Of a stretch of DNA of 64,000 nucleotides, positions 1 through 7,480 are shown piece after piece. The notes under the pieces were generated by a model that worked only from the letters and a program-made list of their open reading frames with translations, was not told the DNA's origin and ran no database searches. The position numbers and the translations under genes are program-made. Every line of letters begins with the position of its first letter. The stretch's first letter is position 1. Source of the stretch: Mycobacterium conspicuum (GTDB lineage: Bacteria; Actinomycetota; Actinomycetes; Mycobacteriales; Mycobacteriaceae); NCBI RefSeq assembly GCF_010730195.1, contig NZ_AP022613.1:5642001-5706000 (forward strand), in the 5' to 3' direction.

Positions 1-180
1 ATTGGATTCGTTGGGCACCTCAAAAGTGACGATCGCCGTGCCACCGCGCACCGCGTTGTCGCTGCTGGCGTGCACATGCGCCGAGGCCAGCGCGGTACCG
101 GCGGGGACGTAGAGCGCGGCGGCCGCCATGATCGGGGCGCCGGCGATCACGATGCGATTAATGCTGCGAGTGCCTTTCAC
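1..180 (-). CDS. YcnI/DUF1775-like exported protein, N-terminal part (runs off window)
   Basis: Sixty codons are visible, from a GTG whose first base is 180. The N-terminus has basic residues and then a hydrophobic segment ending in an Ala-rich stretch (residues about 10-32), which looks like a Sec signal peptide. After it come AHVHASS and VTFEVPNE, which fit the start of the YcnI/DUF1775 domain, where the mature protein begins with a metal-binding His. YcnI proteins are linked to copper handling at the cell surface. The start lies three bases after the stop of the upstream gene (184), so translation is probably coupled. The family call rests on a short stretch only; the rest of the gene is outside the window. 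Confidence 0.6.
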   Translation of the reverse strand, partial: MKGTRSINRIVIAGAPIMAAAALYVPAGTALASAHVHASSDNAVRGGTAIVTFEVPNESN

Positions 181-183
181 CGC

Positions 184-840
184 TTAGGTCAACCCGAGCC
201 GGGCCATCAGATCCGCCTCGATGCCGTCGAGCTGAGACGAAATCGCCGCGTGGGCCGCGCGGCGCCGCGCCGCCGGCATGTGCTCCGCAGCGGTGACGGC
301 GGCAGTCAGGTCGGCGAGCCGTTCGGTGATCGCGGCCGCGAACTGCTTCGTCTCGGCGTCTTTGGGCTTCTTTTCTTGCACCAGCCGCAGCGATTGCTCT
401 GACCCCGCAATCCGTGCCGACAGTCGCGCACCGCTGCCGGAGAATTGGCCGATCTGGGTCAGCGGAATCCCGAGCTGATCGGCGCGACGGCGGTCGATCA
501 GGGCGCGGGTGGCCATCGCCGCGCGGTAGATCACCGGGGTCAGGATGGGCGCGAGCAGCCGAGAAACCGTCAGCGCCCGCCGGATTCGCGTCGGCGAGAG
601 GAGCTTGCCTTCGCGCGCCGCCTTGAGTTCGGCCTCGGCGACTTTCAACGCCATGCGGTCGCTGTCCTGCTGAGCTTTGACCTGTGCCCTGAACGCCTTG
701 TCGCGGGAACGCTGGGCCTGCTTGATCCGACGCGCTTCGTTTTTCGCGATCAGCCGGGCCTCTAGTTTGGCGCGGGCCTTGATCGCTCGGGCTTCGGCGC
801 GACGCGTCGCGCGGCTCTTTCGCTTGCGGAACAGGCCCAT
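184..840 (-). CDS. Rv3850-like conserved protein, highly charged helical
   Basis: This is a 218-residue protein, the same length and slot (next to espR) as M. tuberculosis Rv3850. The first 90 residues are very rich in Arg, Lys, Ala and Glu (MGLFRKRKSRATRR at the start) and would form long charged helices or a coiled coil. A moderately hydrophobic stretch around residues 88-110 could touch the membrane. No catalytic motif is visible. The gene is followed after three bases by the YcnI-like gene, so the two probably form an operon. Its function is unknown. Confidence 0.8.
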   Translation of the reverse strand: MGLFRKRKSRATRRAEARAIKARAKLEARLIAKNEARRIKQAQRSRDKAFRAQVKAQQDSDRMALKVAEAELKAAREGKLLSPTRIRRALTVSRLLAPILTPVIYRAAMATRALIDRRRADQLGIPLTQIGQFSGSGARLSARIAGSEQSLRLVQEKKPKDAETKQFAAAITERLADLTAAVTAAEHMPAARRRAAHAAISSQLDGIEADLMARLGLT

Positions 841-1011
841 TCCCGGCCGCCTCCCGGTAATCTCGCTGACTCGTTATCTGTCGCTCTCGCGTGTGCGATC
901 CGTGAGCCAACCCTAATCGGCATGAACCGATGCCGACCCGCCAGGTCGGGCCGAGCGAACAACCGATTGGTTTTCCGGGGCGCCGCCGGCTATGCGCGGC
1001 GGCCAGCGGGC

Positions 1012-1410
1012 TTATGCGTCGAGCTTCTCCGCGCGGCGCAGCTCGTCGACCCGCTCGACGAGGTTCTGCTGGGCCTGCGGGGACAAGCCGAACGACCGCA
1101 TGGCGATCCGACGCACACCCTCGTCACGCATCGTGCACAGCCACGACAACTCCTTGTCGAGCTTGGCGTAGTAGTCGTCGTCGGTGAAGTAGGCCGGCTT
1201 GATGCGGAAGAAGTTGGCAAGGGCGGCCATCGTCGCCGCGGACGGGTTGGTGCGATTGCCTGAGCGTAGCTGTGACAGGTAGGGAGCCGACATGGTGATG
1301 CCCTCTGACTTGAGTGCCGCGATGACCTCGGCGGAGGTGTGCGGCCCGCGCCCCGGGGGGTACACCGTGTCAAACAAACGGTTGAGGCGGGCAGAGAACG
1401 TCGTGCTCAT
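1012..1410 (-). CDS. espR: Nucleoid-associated regulator EspR
   Basis: The 132-residue protein starts MSTTFSARLNRLFDTVYPPG and matches M. tuberculosis EspR in length and almost throughout. The N-terminal helix-turn-helix (about residues 20-75, including SAPYLSQLRSGNRTNP) binds DNA; the C-terminal part forms the dimer. EspR is known as a nucleoid-associated factor that controls espACD and many cell-envelope lipid genes. The start at 1410 is chosen over a reading frame opening 48 bases upstream because it matches EspR and has a good GGAGG ribosome binding site 8-10 bases before the ATG. It is transcribed towards the Rv3850-like gene but separated from it by 171 bases. Confidence 0.95.
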   Translation of the reverse strand: MSTTFSARLNRLFDTVYPPGRGPHTSAEVIAALKSEGITMSAPYLSQLRSGNRTNPSAATMAALANFFRIKPAYFTDDDYYAKLDKELSWLCTMRDEGVRRIAMRSFGLSPQAQQNLVERVDELRRAEKLDA

Positions 1411-1862
1411 TGGTAAGACCTCCACGGTACTGAAGAGGGAACTGGTGGCTCCAGGCATTTGCTGACCATCCTAGCGACAGTTTTTTGCACCGACAAAGTG
1501 CAAACCTTCGTGGGTTTGGTACTCGCGTCCAAAGCGGTACGCCAGACCGCCCCTGCAGAGCGTGCAACCCTGCAGCTCAGATGTCTAGCCATGAAACGAA
1601 ATTCACAGGCTATACGCAGAAATCGTCTAATAGCGACCTGCGCGGCTTCCCCTCTGTCGTAATTTACGAAGCAGTCAAGAACGCTCTGTAAAGCGGAAAT
1701 GCGCCGTGTTGGGCAACCGCGACATCGACACTGATTCGCTGAACGCTTCCTTTGCTGCACGTGATCGGGCGGTGCGTCGGCGACAGCCCGCGATTACGTG
1801 CTACGGCGCATGCATCGGACCCGCGCGGCGCGGACGCCCGGTGCTGCTGCGTCGTCGCCAAC
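1411..1862. other. Long intergenic stretch upstream of espR, AT-richer than its surroundings
   Basis: No convincing gene was found here on either strand. Positions about 1560-1690 are clearly richer in A and T than neighbouring DNA. A perfect inverted repeat with a single central base, TCGTAA-T-TTACGA, sits at 1657-1669, about 250 bases before the espR start. The stretch probably holds the espR promoter and upstream control region. In M. tuberculosis a membrane-protein gene (Rv3848) occupies this interval; it is not recognisable here. Confidence 0.5.
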
Positions 1863-2135
1863 TCAGGCGGACTCCGGTGGTCGCGCGGCGCTTGGGGCCC
1901 GCCTTCGGCGCCGTCGCGAGGTTTGCGACCGGTAGATCGCGGCGGCGATGGCCGCCGCCACGATACCGGCTCCAGCAACCGCAAATGCCACCGAGCGCCT
2001 GCCCCATGCGCGGTCGAAAAATATCCACAATCCGAATGCCAGGGACCGCCGGCCGGCCAAGCTGGCAGCACCCACTCGGAGTCGCTGATGCAACCAGCTC
2101 GCCGGACCGGGCGCCGGGCCGGCGGCCTGGGCCAT
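1863..2135 (-). CDS. Possible small membrane protein or remnant of an Rv3848-type gene
   Basis: A 90-residue frame opens at an ATG at 2135, with a stop codon seven codons upstream in the same frame and no clear ribosome binding site. Residues about 48-68 are a good membrane segment (SVAFAVAGAGIVAAAIAAAI), followed by a very basic tail (SRRRRRR). This membrane-segment-plus-basic-tail pattern is more than chance in GC-rich DNA would readily give, but the N-terminal part reads poorly. It may be the surviving 3' end of a longer membrane-protein gene, since Rv3848 should lie here by synteny. I cannot decide between a real short gene and a remnant. Confidence 0.35.
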   Translation of the reverse strand: MAQAAGPAPGPASWLHQRLRVGAASLAGRRSLAFGLWIFFDRAWGRRSVAFAVAGAGIVAAAIAAAIYRSQTSRRRRRRAPSAARPPESA

Positions 2136-2344
2136 GGCCGACAGCCCGAGGTGCTACCCCTACCCGGTTGTGGTCGTCGCCAGTCTTCTCATCCCGGTAG
2201 GGCGTGACCGAGAGCCTCTGCCCCAGGCACGACGCGGCGCTACACCCGGCAGGACCACCCCGGCTCGGCGGTAAGGCTGCAGCTACGCGCCGTGAAGTCC
2301 AGGTAGTTCGAGCGCCCGTACACTTCGATACGGCCCGAATTGCC

Positions 2345-2878
2345 TTATGCCGCAAGCAACATCGCCAGAATCGCGGTGTCGGGATGGCTGATCGGGTCGA
2401 CGCCCACCCGGCTCACCATCGACGTGATGGTGCCGTCGGCTTCTGCCTCCACCCACGCCGCGCGGTGCTCGAGTCCGAGATATGGCAATCCCGGCAGCAA
2501 TACGCATCCCGATGCCGCCCCGGTGCATTCCGGCAGTGACGGCGTGGTCTCTGACGGTGGATGCAACATCAGCAGGGCCGGCGGCTGGTGGTCAGCGAAA
2601 TAACCTGGCTGGATTGCCGATTCGCCGAAGACGGTGCCCTCGGCCAGCACCAGGCCCACGGTGCCGGGCTCGGGCTCGTCGGGAAGCTCCTCACGCGCGC
2701 CGAACACCGTTGTGGTGGAAAGCAATCCGGGTAACGATGCGACCCGGACCGCGACCATCAGCAGCTGGGCCCATTCTTTCGTCGAATCGGGCCAACGCCC
2801 GGAGATCACAAACCCTTTCAGGGCACCGCGAGAATGGAAGGGAGCAATTTCGATTGGCTGATCTGACCCGGTAGCCAT
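2345..2878 (-). CDS. Rv3847-like conserved hypothetical protein
   Basis: A 177-residue protein starting MATGSDQPIEIAPFHSRGAL, the same length and slot as M. tuberculosis Rv3847 (between sodA and espR). The start at 2878 is preferred to one 48 bases upstream because it gives that family length. It has no signal peptide and no membrane segment. The sequence is rich in Pro, Gly and small hydrophobic residues, with no motif I recognise. Function unknown. Confidence 0.75.
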   Translation of the reverse strand: MATGSDQPIEIAPFHSRGALKGFVISGRWPDSTKEWAQLLMVAVRVASLPGLLSTTTVFGAREELPDEPEPGTVGLVLAEGTVFGESAIQPGYFADHQPPALLMLHPPSETTPSLPECTGAASGCVLLPGLPYLGLEHRAAWVEAEADGTITSMVSRVGVDPISHPDTAILAMLLAA

Positions 2879-2962
2879 AACTAAGGATGCGCAAGGTTGG
2901 CGCCCTATGCAACCCAACACGGCCACCGGCGCTTGGGTTTACAAATTGTGCGGACAAGGCAA

Positions 2963-2989
2963 GGGCGCCACGCGATCCGCGCGGCGCCC
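2963..2989 (-). terminator. Hairpin terminator of sodA
   Basis: On the minus strand the arms GGGCGCC and GGCGCCC enclose an inner CGCG-GAT-CGCG stem joined by a G-U wobble. This gives a 12-pair stem with a 3-base loop, 20 bases past the sodA stop. There is no long T run, as usual in mycobacteria. The wobble pair exists only in the minus-strand RNA, so the structure is best for the sodA transcript. Confidence 0.7.
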
Positions 2990-3009
2990 GAGCCCGATGG
3001 GGAACAGGG

Positions 3010-3633
3010 TCAGCCGAAAATCAGCCCCTGGGTTTTAGAGGTCGCCGCCGCGTAGCGGGACTGCACATCGGCCCAGTTGACGACGTTCCAGAACGCTTTG
3101 GCGAAGTCCACCTTGACGTTCTTGTATTGCAGGTAGAACGCGTGCTCCCACATGTCGAGCAGCAGCAGCGGGATGATGCCGAGCGGGAAGTTGGTCTGGT
3201 GGTCGTACACCTGGAATATCAGCAGCTTCTGGCCCAGAGTGTCCCAGCCAAGCGCCGCCCATCCCGACCCTTGCACCGTGGTGGCGGCCGCGTGGAACTG
3301 CGCACGGAAGGTGTCGAACGACCCGAAGGCGTCGTCGATTGCCGCGGCGAGCTCACCGGTCGGCTTGTCCCCGCCGTCCGGCGACAGGTTCTTCCACCAG
3401 ATGGTGTGGTTGACGTGGCCGGCCAGATTGAACGCCAGGTTCTTCTCGCTTAGCAGGATCGCGGAAAAGTCATCCTTCGCGCGAGCCTCCTCGAGTTTGG
3501 CGATGGCGTCGTTGGCGCCCTTGACGTAGGTGGCGTGGTGCTTACTGTGGTGAAGCTCGTTGATCTGACCGGAGATGTGGGGTTCCAGCGCTGCGTAGTC
3601 CCAGTCCAAATCGGGCAGGGTGTATTCCGCCAC
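3010..3633 (-). CDS. sodA: Superoxide dismutase (Fe/Mn)
   Basis: SodA turns superoxide into hydrogen peroxide and oxygen. The 207-residue protein has all four metal ligands of the Fe/Mn family at the M. tuberculosis positions: H28, H76, D160 and H164 (in DMWEHAFY). H145 is also present, the residue linked to iron use in M. tuberculosis; M. smegmatis-type enzymes have Gln here. The start is a GTG at 3633 with an AGGAAGGA ribosome binding site. There is no signal peptide, in line with the known SecA2-dependent export of this protein. It stands as its own transcription unit with a hairpin terminator downstream. Confidence 0.97.
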   Translation of the reverse strand: MAEYTLPDLDWDYAALEPHISGQINELHHSKHHATYVKGANDAIAKLEEARAKDDFSAILLSEKNLAFNLAGHVNHTIWWKNLSPDGGDKPTGELAAAIDDAFGSFDTFRAQFHAAATTVQGSGWAALGWDTLGQKLLIFQVYDHQTNFPLGIIPLLLLDMWEHAFYLQYKNVKVDFAKAFWNVVNWADVQSRYAAATSKTQGLIFG

Positions 3634-3801
3634 GGCATTCCTTCCTTTGATCCTTGATGGTCGTCTACCGCTCGTTCGCGCGAGGCTGCCGCGCGACGGC
3701 TAGCCTAATCAACCCTGCTCTAAGAGCGCCCGTGCCGCAAGAACGACCGCGACTGTTAGAGCCACCGGATACCCGGTCGGCGTGAGTTCAAGACGGGACC
3801 G

Positions 3802-3957
3802 TCAAGACAAGACGATGATGGCCAGGACTGCCAGCAGCGCCAGGGCGATCAGGCCGGCACGTAGCGCGGCGACGCTGTAGGACTGGCTCCACGCCGGCGC
3901 GCCGGAGTACGAGTTCGACGGGGCCCCCGGCCCCGTACCGAACGAATGCGTTGCCAT
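3802..3957 (-). CDS. Small single-pass membrane protein, 51 residues
   Basis: The frame runs from an ATG at 3957 to a TGA at 3802. The N-terminal half is polar (MATHSFGTGPGAPSNSYSG). Residues 30-50 are a strong membrane segment (LRAGLIALALLAVLAIIVLS) that ends the protein, so it looks tail-anchored. A GTGAGGGGCG ribosome binding site precedes the start. It lies upstream of sodA on the same strand with 168 bases between. I do not recognise a family; position and membrane segment make it likely to be real. Confidence 0.6.
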   Translation of the reverse strand: MATHSFGTGPGAPSNSYSGAPAWSQSYSVAALRAGLIALALLAVLAIIVLS

Positions 3958-4375
3958 TAAACGCCCCTCACCTGCGCTTTCGCCCCACTGCAGTGAGTTG
4001 GATCACTGCTGTGACCGCGATCATAGCCGCTTGCGGGCCGCATGGAAACTCTCCCAGCGGCAGCGCCGCTTTCCTGGCGGTTTCCCGGCCGTCTCGCGGG
4101 ACGGTGTTTGCCGGCGCATGCGGGGCGCGGACGTTATCCACAGTTACGGCCCCGCCGGCCGATAGGGCCTGCACAGATGGTCACAGCCACTGTGGATAAG
4201 AGTGTGCAAACTGTGGATAGGCCAGCCAGCCGCGGGGTTGATTGCCAGTCGTCCCGCGCCACCTGCGCGATCGGCGCAGAGGCGGAGCGGCGTTCGTTGC
4301 TCGTCGGGGGGTCGGGTCGCGTCTGCCGCTTGATCGGTCCCCGGGTGGCGTCGTCGGCCGGGCTACGCTTGTCCG
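3958..4375. other. Intergenic stretch containing DnaA-box-like sites
   Basis: No gene is visible in this 418-base interval between two divergent genes (51-aa protein on minus, DUF4328 protein on plus). Its one distinct element is the cluster of DnaA-box-like nonamers at 4134-4220, listed separately. Confidence 0.6.
4134..4220. promoter_or_regulatory. Cluster of three DnaA-box-like nonamers
   Basis: TTATCCACA at 4134-4142 and its reverse complement TGTGGATAA at 4191-4199 both match the classical DnaA box exactly. TGTGGATAG at 4212-4220 differs by one base. The last two sit in a direct repeat (CTGTGGATA) with start points 21 bases apart, which places them on the same helix face. The sites lie 156-242 bases upstream of the DUF4328 gene. 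They could control a promoter or bind spare DnaA; there is no dnaA/dnaN context here, so this is not the normal oriC. Confidence 0.55.
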
Positions 4376-5446
4376 GTGATCCAGGTGTGTTCACAGTGCG
4401 GAACGCGGTGGAATGTCCGCGACCGCAGGCGCGAATGGTGCCCCCGCTGCCGCGGGGCGCTGCTGGCGCCACTCGCTGATGCGCCGCCACCGCCCGACCC
4501 GCGGTGGAGTCCGCGCGGTGGCCCGCCGACGCGTCTGGCCGCACCGGCGCCCGCGCCGGTTCAACGGCCGGCTGCGTTTCCGCGCACGCCGCCACAGCTG
4601 CCGCCGGGCTTCCGCTGGATAGCCGTTCGGCCTGGCGCCGCGCCGCCCGTTCGACGCAGGCGGCGCCACCTGGGGCCCACACCGCGCTACGCCGTGATAC
4701 CCCGGTGGGGCCTCGTGGACCGCGTCGAGCAAGCGCCCGAGACGCCGCAAGCACCCGCGCGAAAAGGGCCGACCGCACCAACCGTGCGTACCACCTTGTT
4801 CCTGACCGTGCTGACCCTGGCCAGTGCGGCGCTGGTGTATGTCCTGCGCTACGTGCTGTTGGTCATCAACCGGAACACCCTGCTGAACTCCGTGGTGGCC
4901 GGCGCCGCGGACTGGCTTTCAGTGGCGGCCAGCGTGGCCGCGATCGTCGCTCTGATCGTGTGCGTCGTGGTGCTGATCCGATGGCTGATCGCGCGACGCG
5001 GCGCCGCGTTCTCGCACTACGCGCTGCCCGAACAACGCTCTACGCGGGCGTTTTGGGTCGGCGGGCTAGTGCCGTTCGCCCACCTGCTGTGGGCCCCGGT
5101 CTACGTCATCGAGCTGGCCACGCTCGAAAATCACTACGCCCGGTTGCAGCGACCGATCATGCTGTGGTGGATCGCGTGGATTTTCAGCTACGTCGTTTCG
5201 ATTTTCGCGTTCGCCTCCAGCTTTGCCACCGACTCCCAGGGCATCGCCAACAACACCGTCATGATGGTGTTCGCGTACCTGTTTGCGGCGGTCGCCGTCG
5301 CGGGCGCGGCCCGGGTCTTCGAAGGGTTCGAGCGCAAACCGGTGCACCGACCGACGCACCGCTGGGTGGTGGTGAGGCCGGATGGCACTCCCGGACCCCG
5401 ATCTGCTGCTCCGGTTGAGTTGGCCGGGCAGGAACCGGCAGCATAG
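4376..5446 (+). CDS. DUF4328-like membrane protein with N-terminal zinc ribbon (Rv3843c-like)
   Basis: A 356-residue protein beginning with a CxxC/CxxC zinc-ribbon pattern (C5, C8, C22, C25), then a long Pro/Arg-rich linker to about residue 135. Four to six membrane segments follow (about 140-165, 180-205, 225-245, 260-280, 295-315). M. tuberculosis Rv3843c has the same place beside glpQ1 and similar length. The GTG start at 4376 is needed to keep the zinc ribbon. Its stop overlaps the region of the glpQ1 start, so the two are co-translated. Role unknown; the architecture suggests a membrane protein with a small metal-bound cytoplasmic domain. Confidence 0.8.
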   Translation: MIQVCSQCGTRWNVRDRRREWCPRCRGALLAPLADAPPPPDPRWSPRGGPPTRLAAPAPAPVQRPAAFPRTPPQLPPGFRWIAVRPGAAPPVRRRRRHLGPTPRYAVIPRWGLVDRVEQAPETPQAPARKGPTAPTVRTTLFLTVLTLASAALVYVLRYVLLVINRNTLLNSVVAGAADWLSVAASVAAIVALIVCVVVLIRWLIARRGAAFSHYALPEQRSTRAFWVGGLVPFAHLLWAPVYVIELATLENHYARLQRPIMLWWIAWIFSYVVSIFAFASSFATDSQGIANNTVMMVFAYLFAAVAVAGAARVFEGFERKPVHRPTHRWVVVRPDGTPGPRSAAPVELAGQEPAA

Positions 5447-5451
5447 TGGTC

Positions 5452-6282
5452 ATGACGGCGGCCGACGAGGTGCTCACCGGACACCCGTTCGTGGTCGCCC
5501 ACCGCGGCGCTTCGGCCGCGCGGCCGGAACACACGCTGGCCGCCTACGAGCTTGCCCTCAAGGAGGGCGCCGACGGGGTGGAATGCGACGTGCGGCTCAC
5601 CCGCGACGGCCACCTGGTGTGCGTCCATGATCGCCGGCTGGACCGGACCTCGACGGGGGCCGGGTTGGTCAGCACGATGACGCTGGCCGAACTGCGCGAG
5701 CACGAGTACGGCTCGTGGCACGACAGCTGGCGTCCGGACGGCGCGCACGGTGACACCAGCCTGCTGACGCTGGACGCCCTGGTCTCGCTCGTTTTGGACT
5801 GGCATCGACCCGTCAAGATCTTCGTCGAGACCAAGCATCCCGTCCGATATGGCTCGCTGGTCGAAAGCAAGTTGCTGGCCCTGCTGCACCGGTTCGGCAT
5901 CGCCTCGCCGGCCTCGGCGGACCGGTCCCGCGCGGTGGTGATGTCGTTTTCGGCGTCCGCCGTGTGGCGGATCCGGCGGGCCGCGCCGCTGCTGCCCACG
6001 GTCCTGCTCGGCAGGACGGCCCGCTACCTGGCCAGCAGCGCGGCCACCGCCGTCGGGGCGACGGCCGTGGGTCCGTCGCTGGCCGCACTGCGGGACTATC
6101 CCCAACTCGCGGATCGTGCCCTGGCCCAGGGCAGGGCGGTGTACTGCTGGACCGTGGACGAGTACGGCGACATCGACTTCTGCCGCGATGCCGGGGTGGC
6201 CTGGATCGCCACCAATCACCCGGGTCGCACCAAAGCGTGGTTGGACAACGCGCGTAACGACGGGGACGGCCAAATCGGCTGA
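5452..6282 (+). CDS. glpQ1: Glycerophosphodiester phosphodiesterase
   Basis: GlpQ1 hydrolyses glycerophosphodiesters to glycerol-3-phosphate and an alcohol. The 276-residue protein shows the family's catalytic motifs: HRGASAARPENT-like HRG...PEHT (residues about 18-29), the metal-binding EGADGVECDV, and VHDRRLDRTSTG. ETKHPVRYG holds the second acidic metal ligand. It matches M. tuberculosis Rv3842c along its length. ATG 5452 is chosen because it aligns with Rv3842c; a GTG at 5446 overlapping the previous stop would add two residues. It is the second gene of an operon with the DUF4328 protein. Confidence 0.92.
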   Translation: MTAADEVLTGHPFVVAHRGASAARPEHTLAAYELALKEGADGVECDVRLTRDGHLVCVHDRRLDRTSTGAGLVSTMTLAELREHEYGSWHDSWRPDGAHGDTSLLTLDALVSLVLDWHRPVKIFVETKHPVRYGSLVESKLLALLHRFGIASPASADRSRAVVMSFSASAVWRIRRAAPLLPTVLLGRTARYLASSAATAVGATAVGPSLAALRDYPQLADRALAQGRAVYCWTVDEYGDIDFCRDAGVAWIATNHPGRTKAWLDNARNDGDGQIG

Positions 6283-6287
6283 GTCGG

Positions 6288-7439
6288 CTAAGTCTGCGCA
6301 GCCGGCACCGGGGAATCCGAGGCGAGCGCGTCGAACAGCGTGCGCGCAGCATCGTGGTTCCACACCGCCACCGATCCGGCATCGCTGTCGGTGAATTCGC
6401 CGATCGGGACCGTGATCGCGGTGACGGATCCGTGCAGGGTCCACCCCAGGCGGGCCAGGTCCCACACGTGGTCGCCCCGGTTTACGGTCAGGGCGTCCAG
6501 CGCGGCGCGCGGGACCGAATACCAGCGCCAGGGATTGAGCCACACCGCCGGGCTGGCGGCACGGTTCAGCAGCGCCGAGACGAGCTGCCGTTGGTTGGCC
6601 ATGCGATCCAGATCCGCCCGTGGCGTGGCCCGGCTCCTGACGTACCCCAGCGCATCGCGGCCGTTCAGCCGCTGGCAACCCGCCGGGAGGTCGATGCCGG
6701 CGAGGGGATCGGTGATCGACTCAGGCAGGCAGAGGCTGATCCCGCCCAGTGCGTCGACCAGGCCGGCGAACCCGCCGAATCCGATTTCCGCGTAGTGGTC
6801 CAGGCGCAGCCCGGTGGCTTGCTCGACGGTCTGGGTGAGCAGGGGAGCCCCGCCGATGGCGAACGCGGCGTTGATCTTGTCCTTGCCCCCTCCGCCGGCG
6901 CCGGGAATCGGCACGTATGAATCGCGCGGGATCGACACCGCCGTCGGCTGCGTACTGGACCCCAACGCCGGCAGATGGATCAGCAGGATGGTGTCGGTGC
7001 GGCCGTTACCGATGTCGCCGCCGGTGGATAGTGCTTGTTGTTGCTCGACGGACAGCGCCTGCCGGCTGTCCGACCCCACCAGCAGCCAGTTTGTCCCGCG
7101 GCCGGCCGCCGGGCGGTCGGCGTAATCCGTCAGCGCCGGCTCGCGACGCAGGGACGTATCGAACCACACGGCCCCGCCGACCACGCCGACGCCGGCCAGC
7201 AGCAGCGCGACCAACAGGCTCACCACCAGCACCCGGCCCCCGCGGCGTTTGCGTCGCATCTTCGGTGCGACGGGGCGTGCGGTAGGAGCGGCCGCACGCG
7301 GCGGCCGGCGGCGAGGACGCGGGGCAGCCGGCGGCGGGGGCCGTCTGCGGTCCGGCGGTCGCGGCGGGGCCGCCTCGCGGCGAATTACCTGCGAAGGTTC
7401 CAGTCGAGGCGACCCCCGCGGGGCTTGGTCACCGTCCAC
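6288..7439 (-). CDS. LytR-CpsA-Psr (LCP) family cell-wall polymer transferase
   Basis: LCP enzymes move lipid-linked glycopolymers onto the wall; in mycobacteria they join arabinogalactan to peptidoglycan. The 383-residue protein has a Pro/Arg-rich cytoplasmic N-terminus, one membrane segment at about 69-92, and an LCP domain with LLVGSDSR, GRTDTILLIH, SIPRDSYV, KINAAFAIGG and DALGYVRSR. The key Arg and Asp residues of the family are present. It is far longer than the M. tuberculosis counterpart Rv3840, remembered as a shortened LCP protein. The start is uncertain: GTG 7439, 41 bases after the upstream gene's stop, keeps the Pro-rich tail, while ATG 7259 lies just before the membrane segment. 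Confidence 0.85.
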   Translation of the reverse strand: MDGDQAPRGSPRLEPSQVIRREAAPPRPPDRRRPPPPAAPRPRRRPPRAAAPTARPVAPKMRRKRRGGRVLVVSLLVALLLAGVGVVGGAVWFDTSLRREPALTDYADRPAAGRGTNWLLVGSDSRQALSVEQQQALSTGGDIGNGRTDTILLIHLPALGSSTQPTAVSIPRDSYVPIPGAGGGGKDKINAAFAIGGAPLLTQTVEQATGLRLDHYAEIGFGGFAGLVDALGGISLCLPESITDPLAGIDLPAGCQRLNGRDALGYVRSRATPRADLDRMANQRQLVSALLNRAASPAVWLNPWRWYSVPRAALDALTVNRGDHVWDLARLGWTLHGSVTAITVPIGEFTDSDAGSVAVWNHDAARTLFDALASDSPVPAAQT

Positions 7440-7480
7440 CTCGACAACGTACGTGCCTGGAGCCGGGATCGGACGCAGCG

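Noticed and set aside
4134..4220. Chromosomal origin of replication
   Set aside because: DnaA-box-like sites are present, but there is no dnaA, dnaN or rpmH nearby and no long AT-rich unwinding region.
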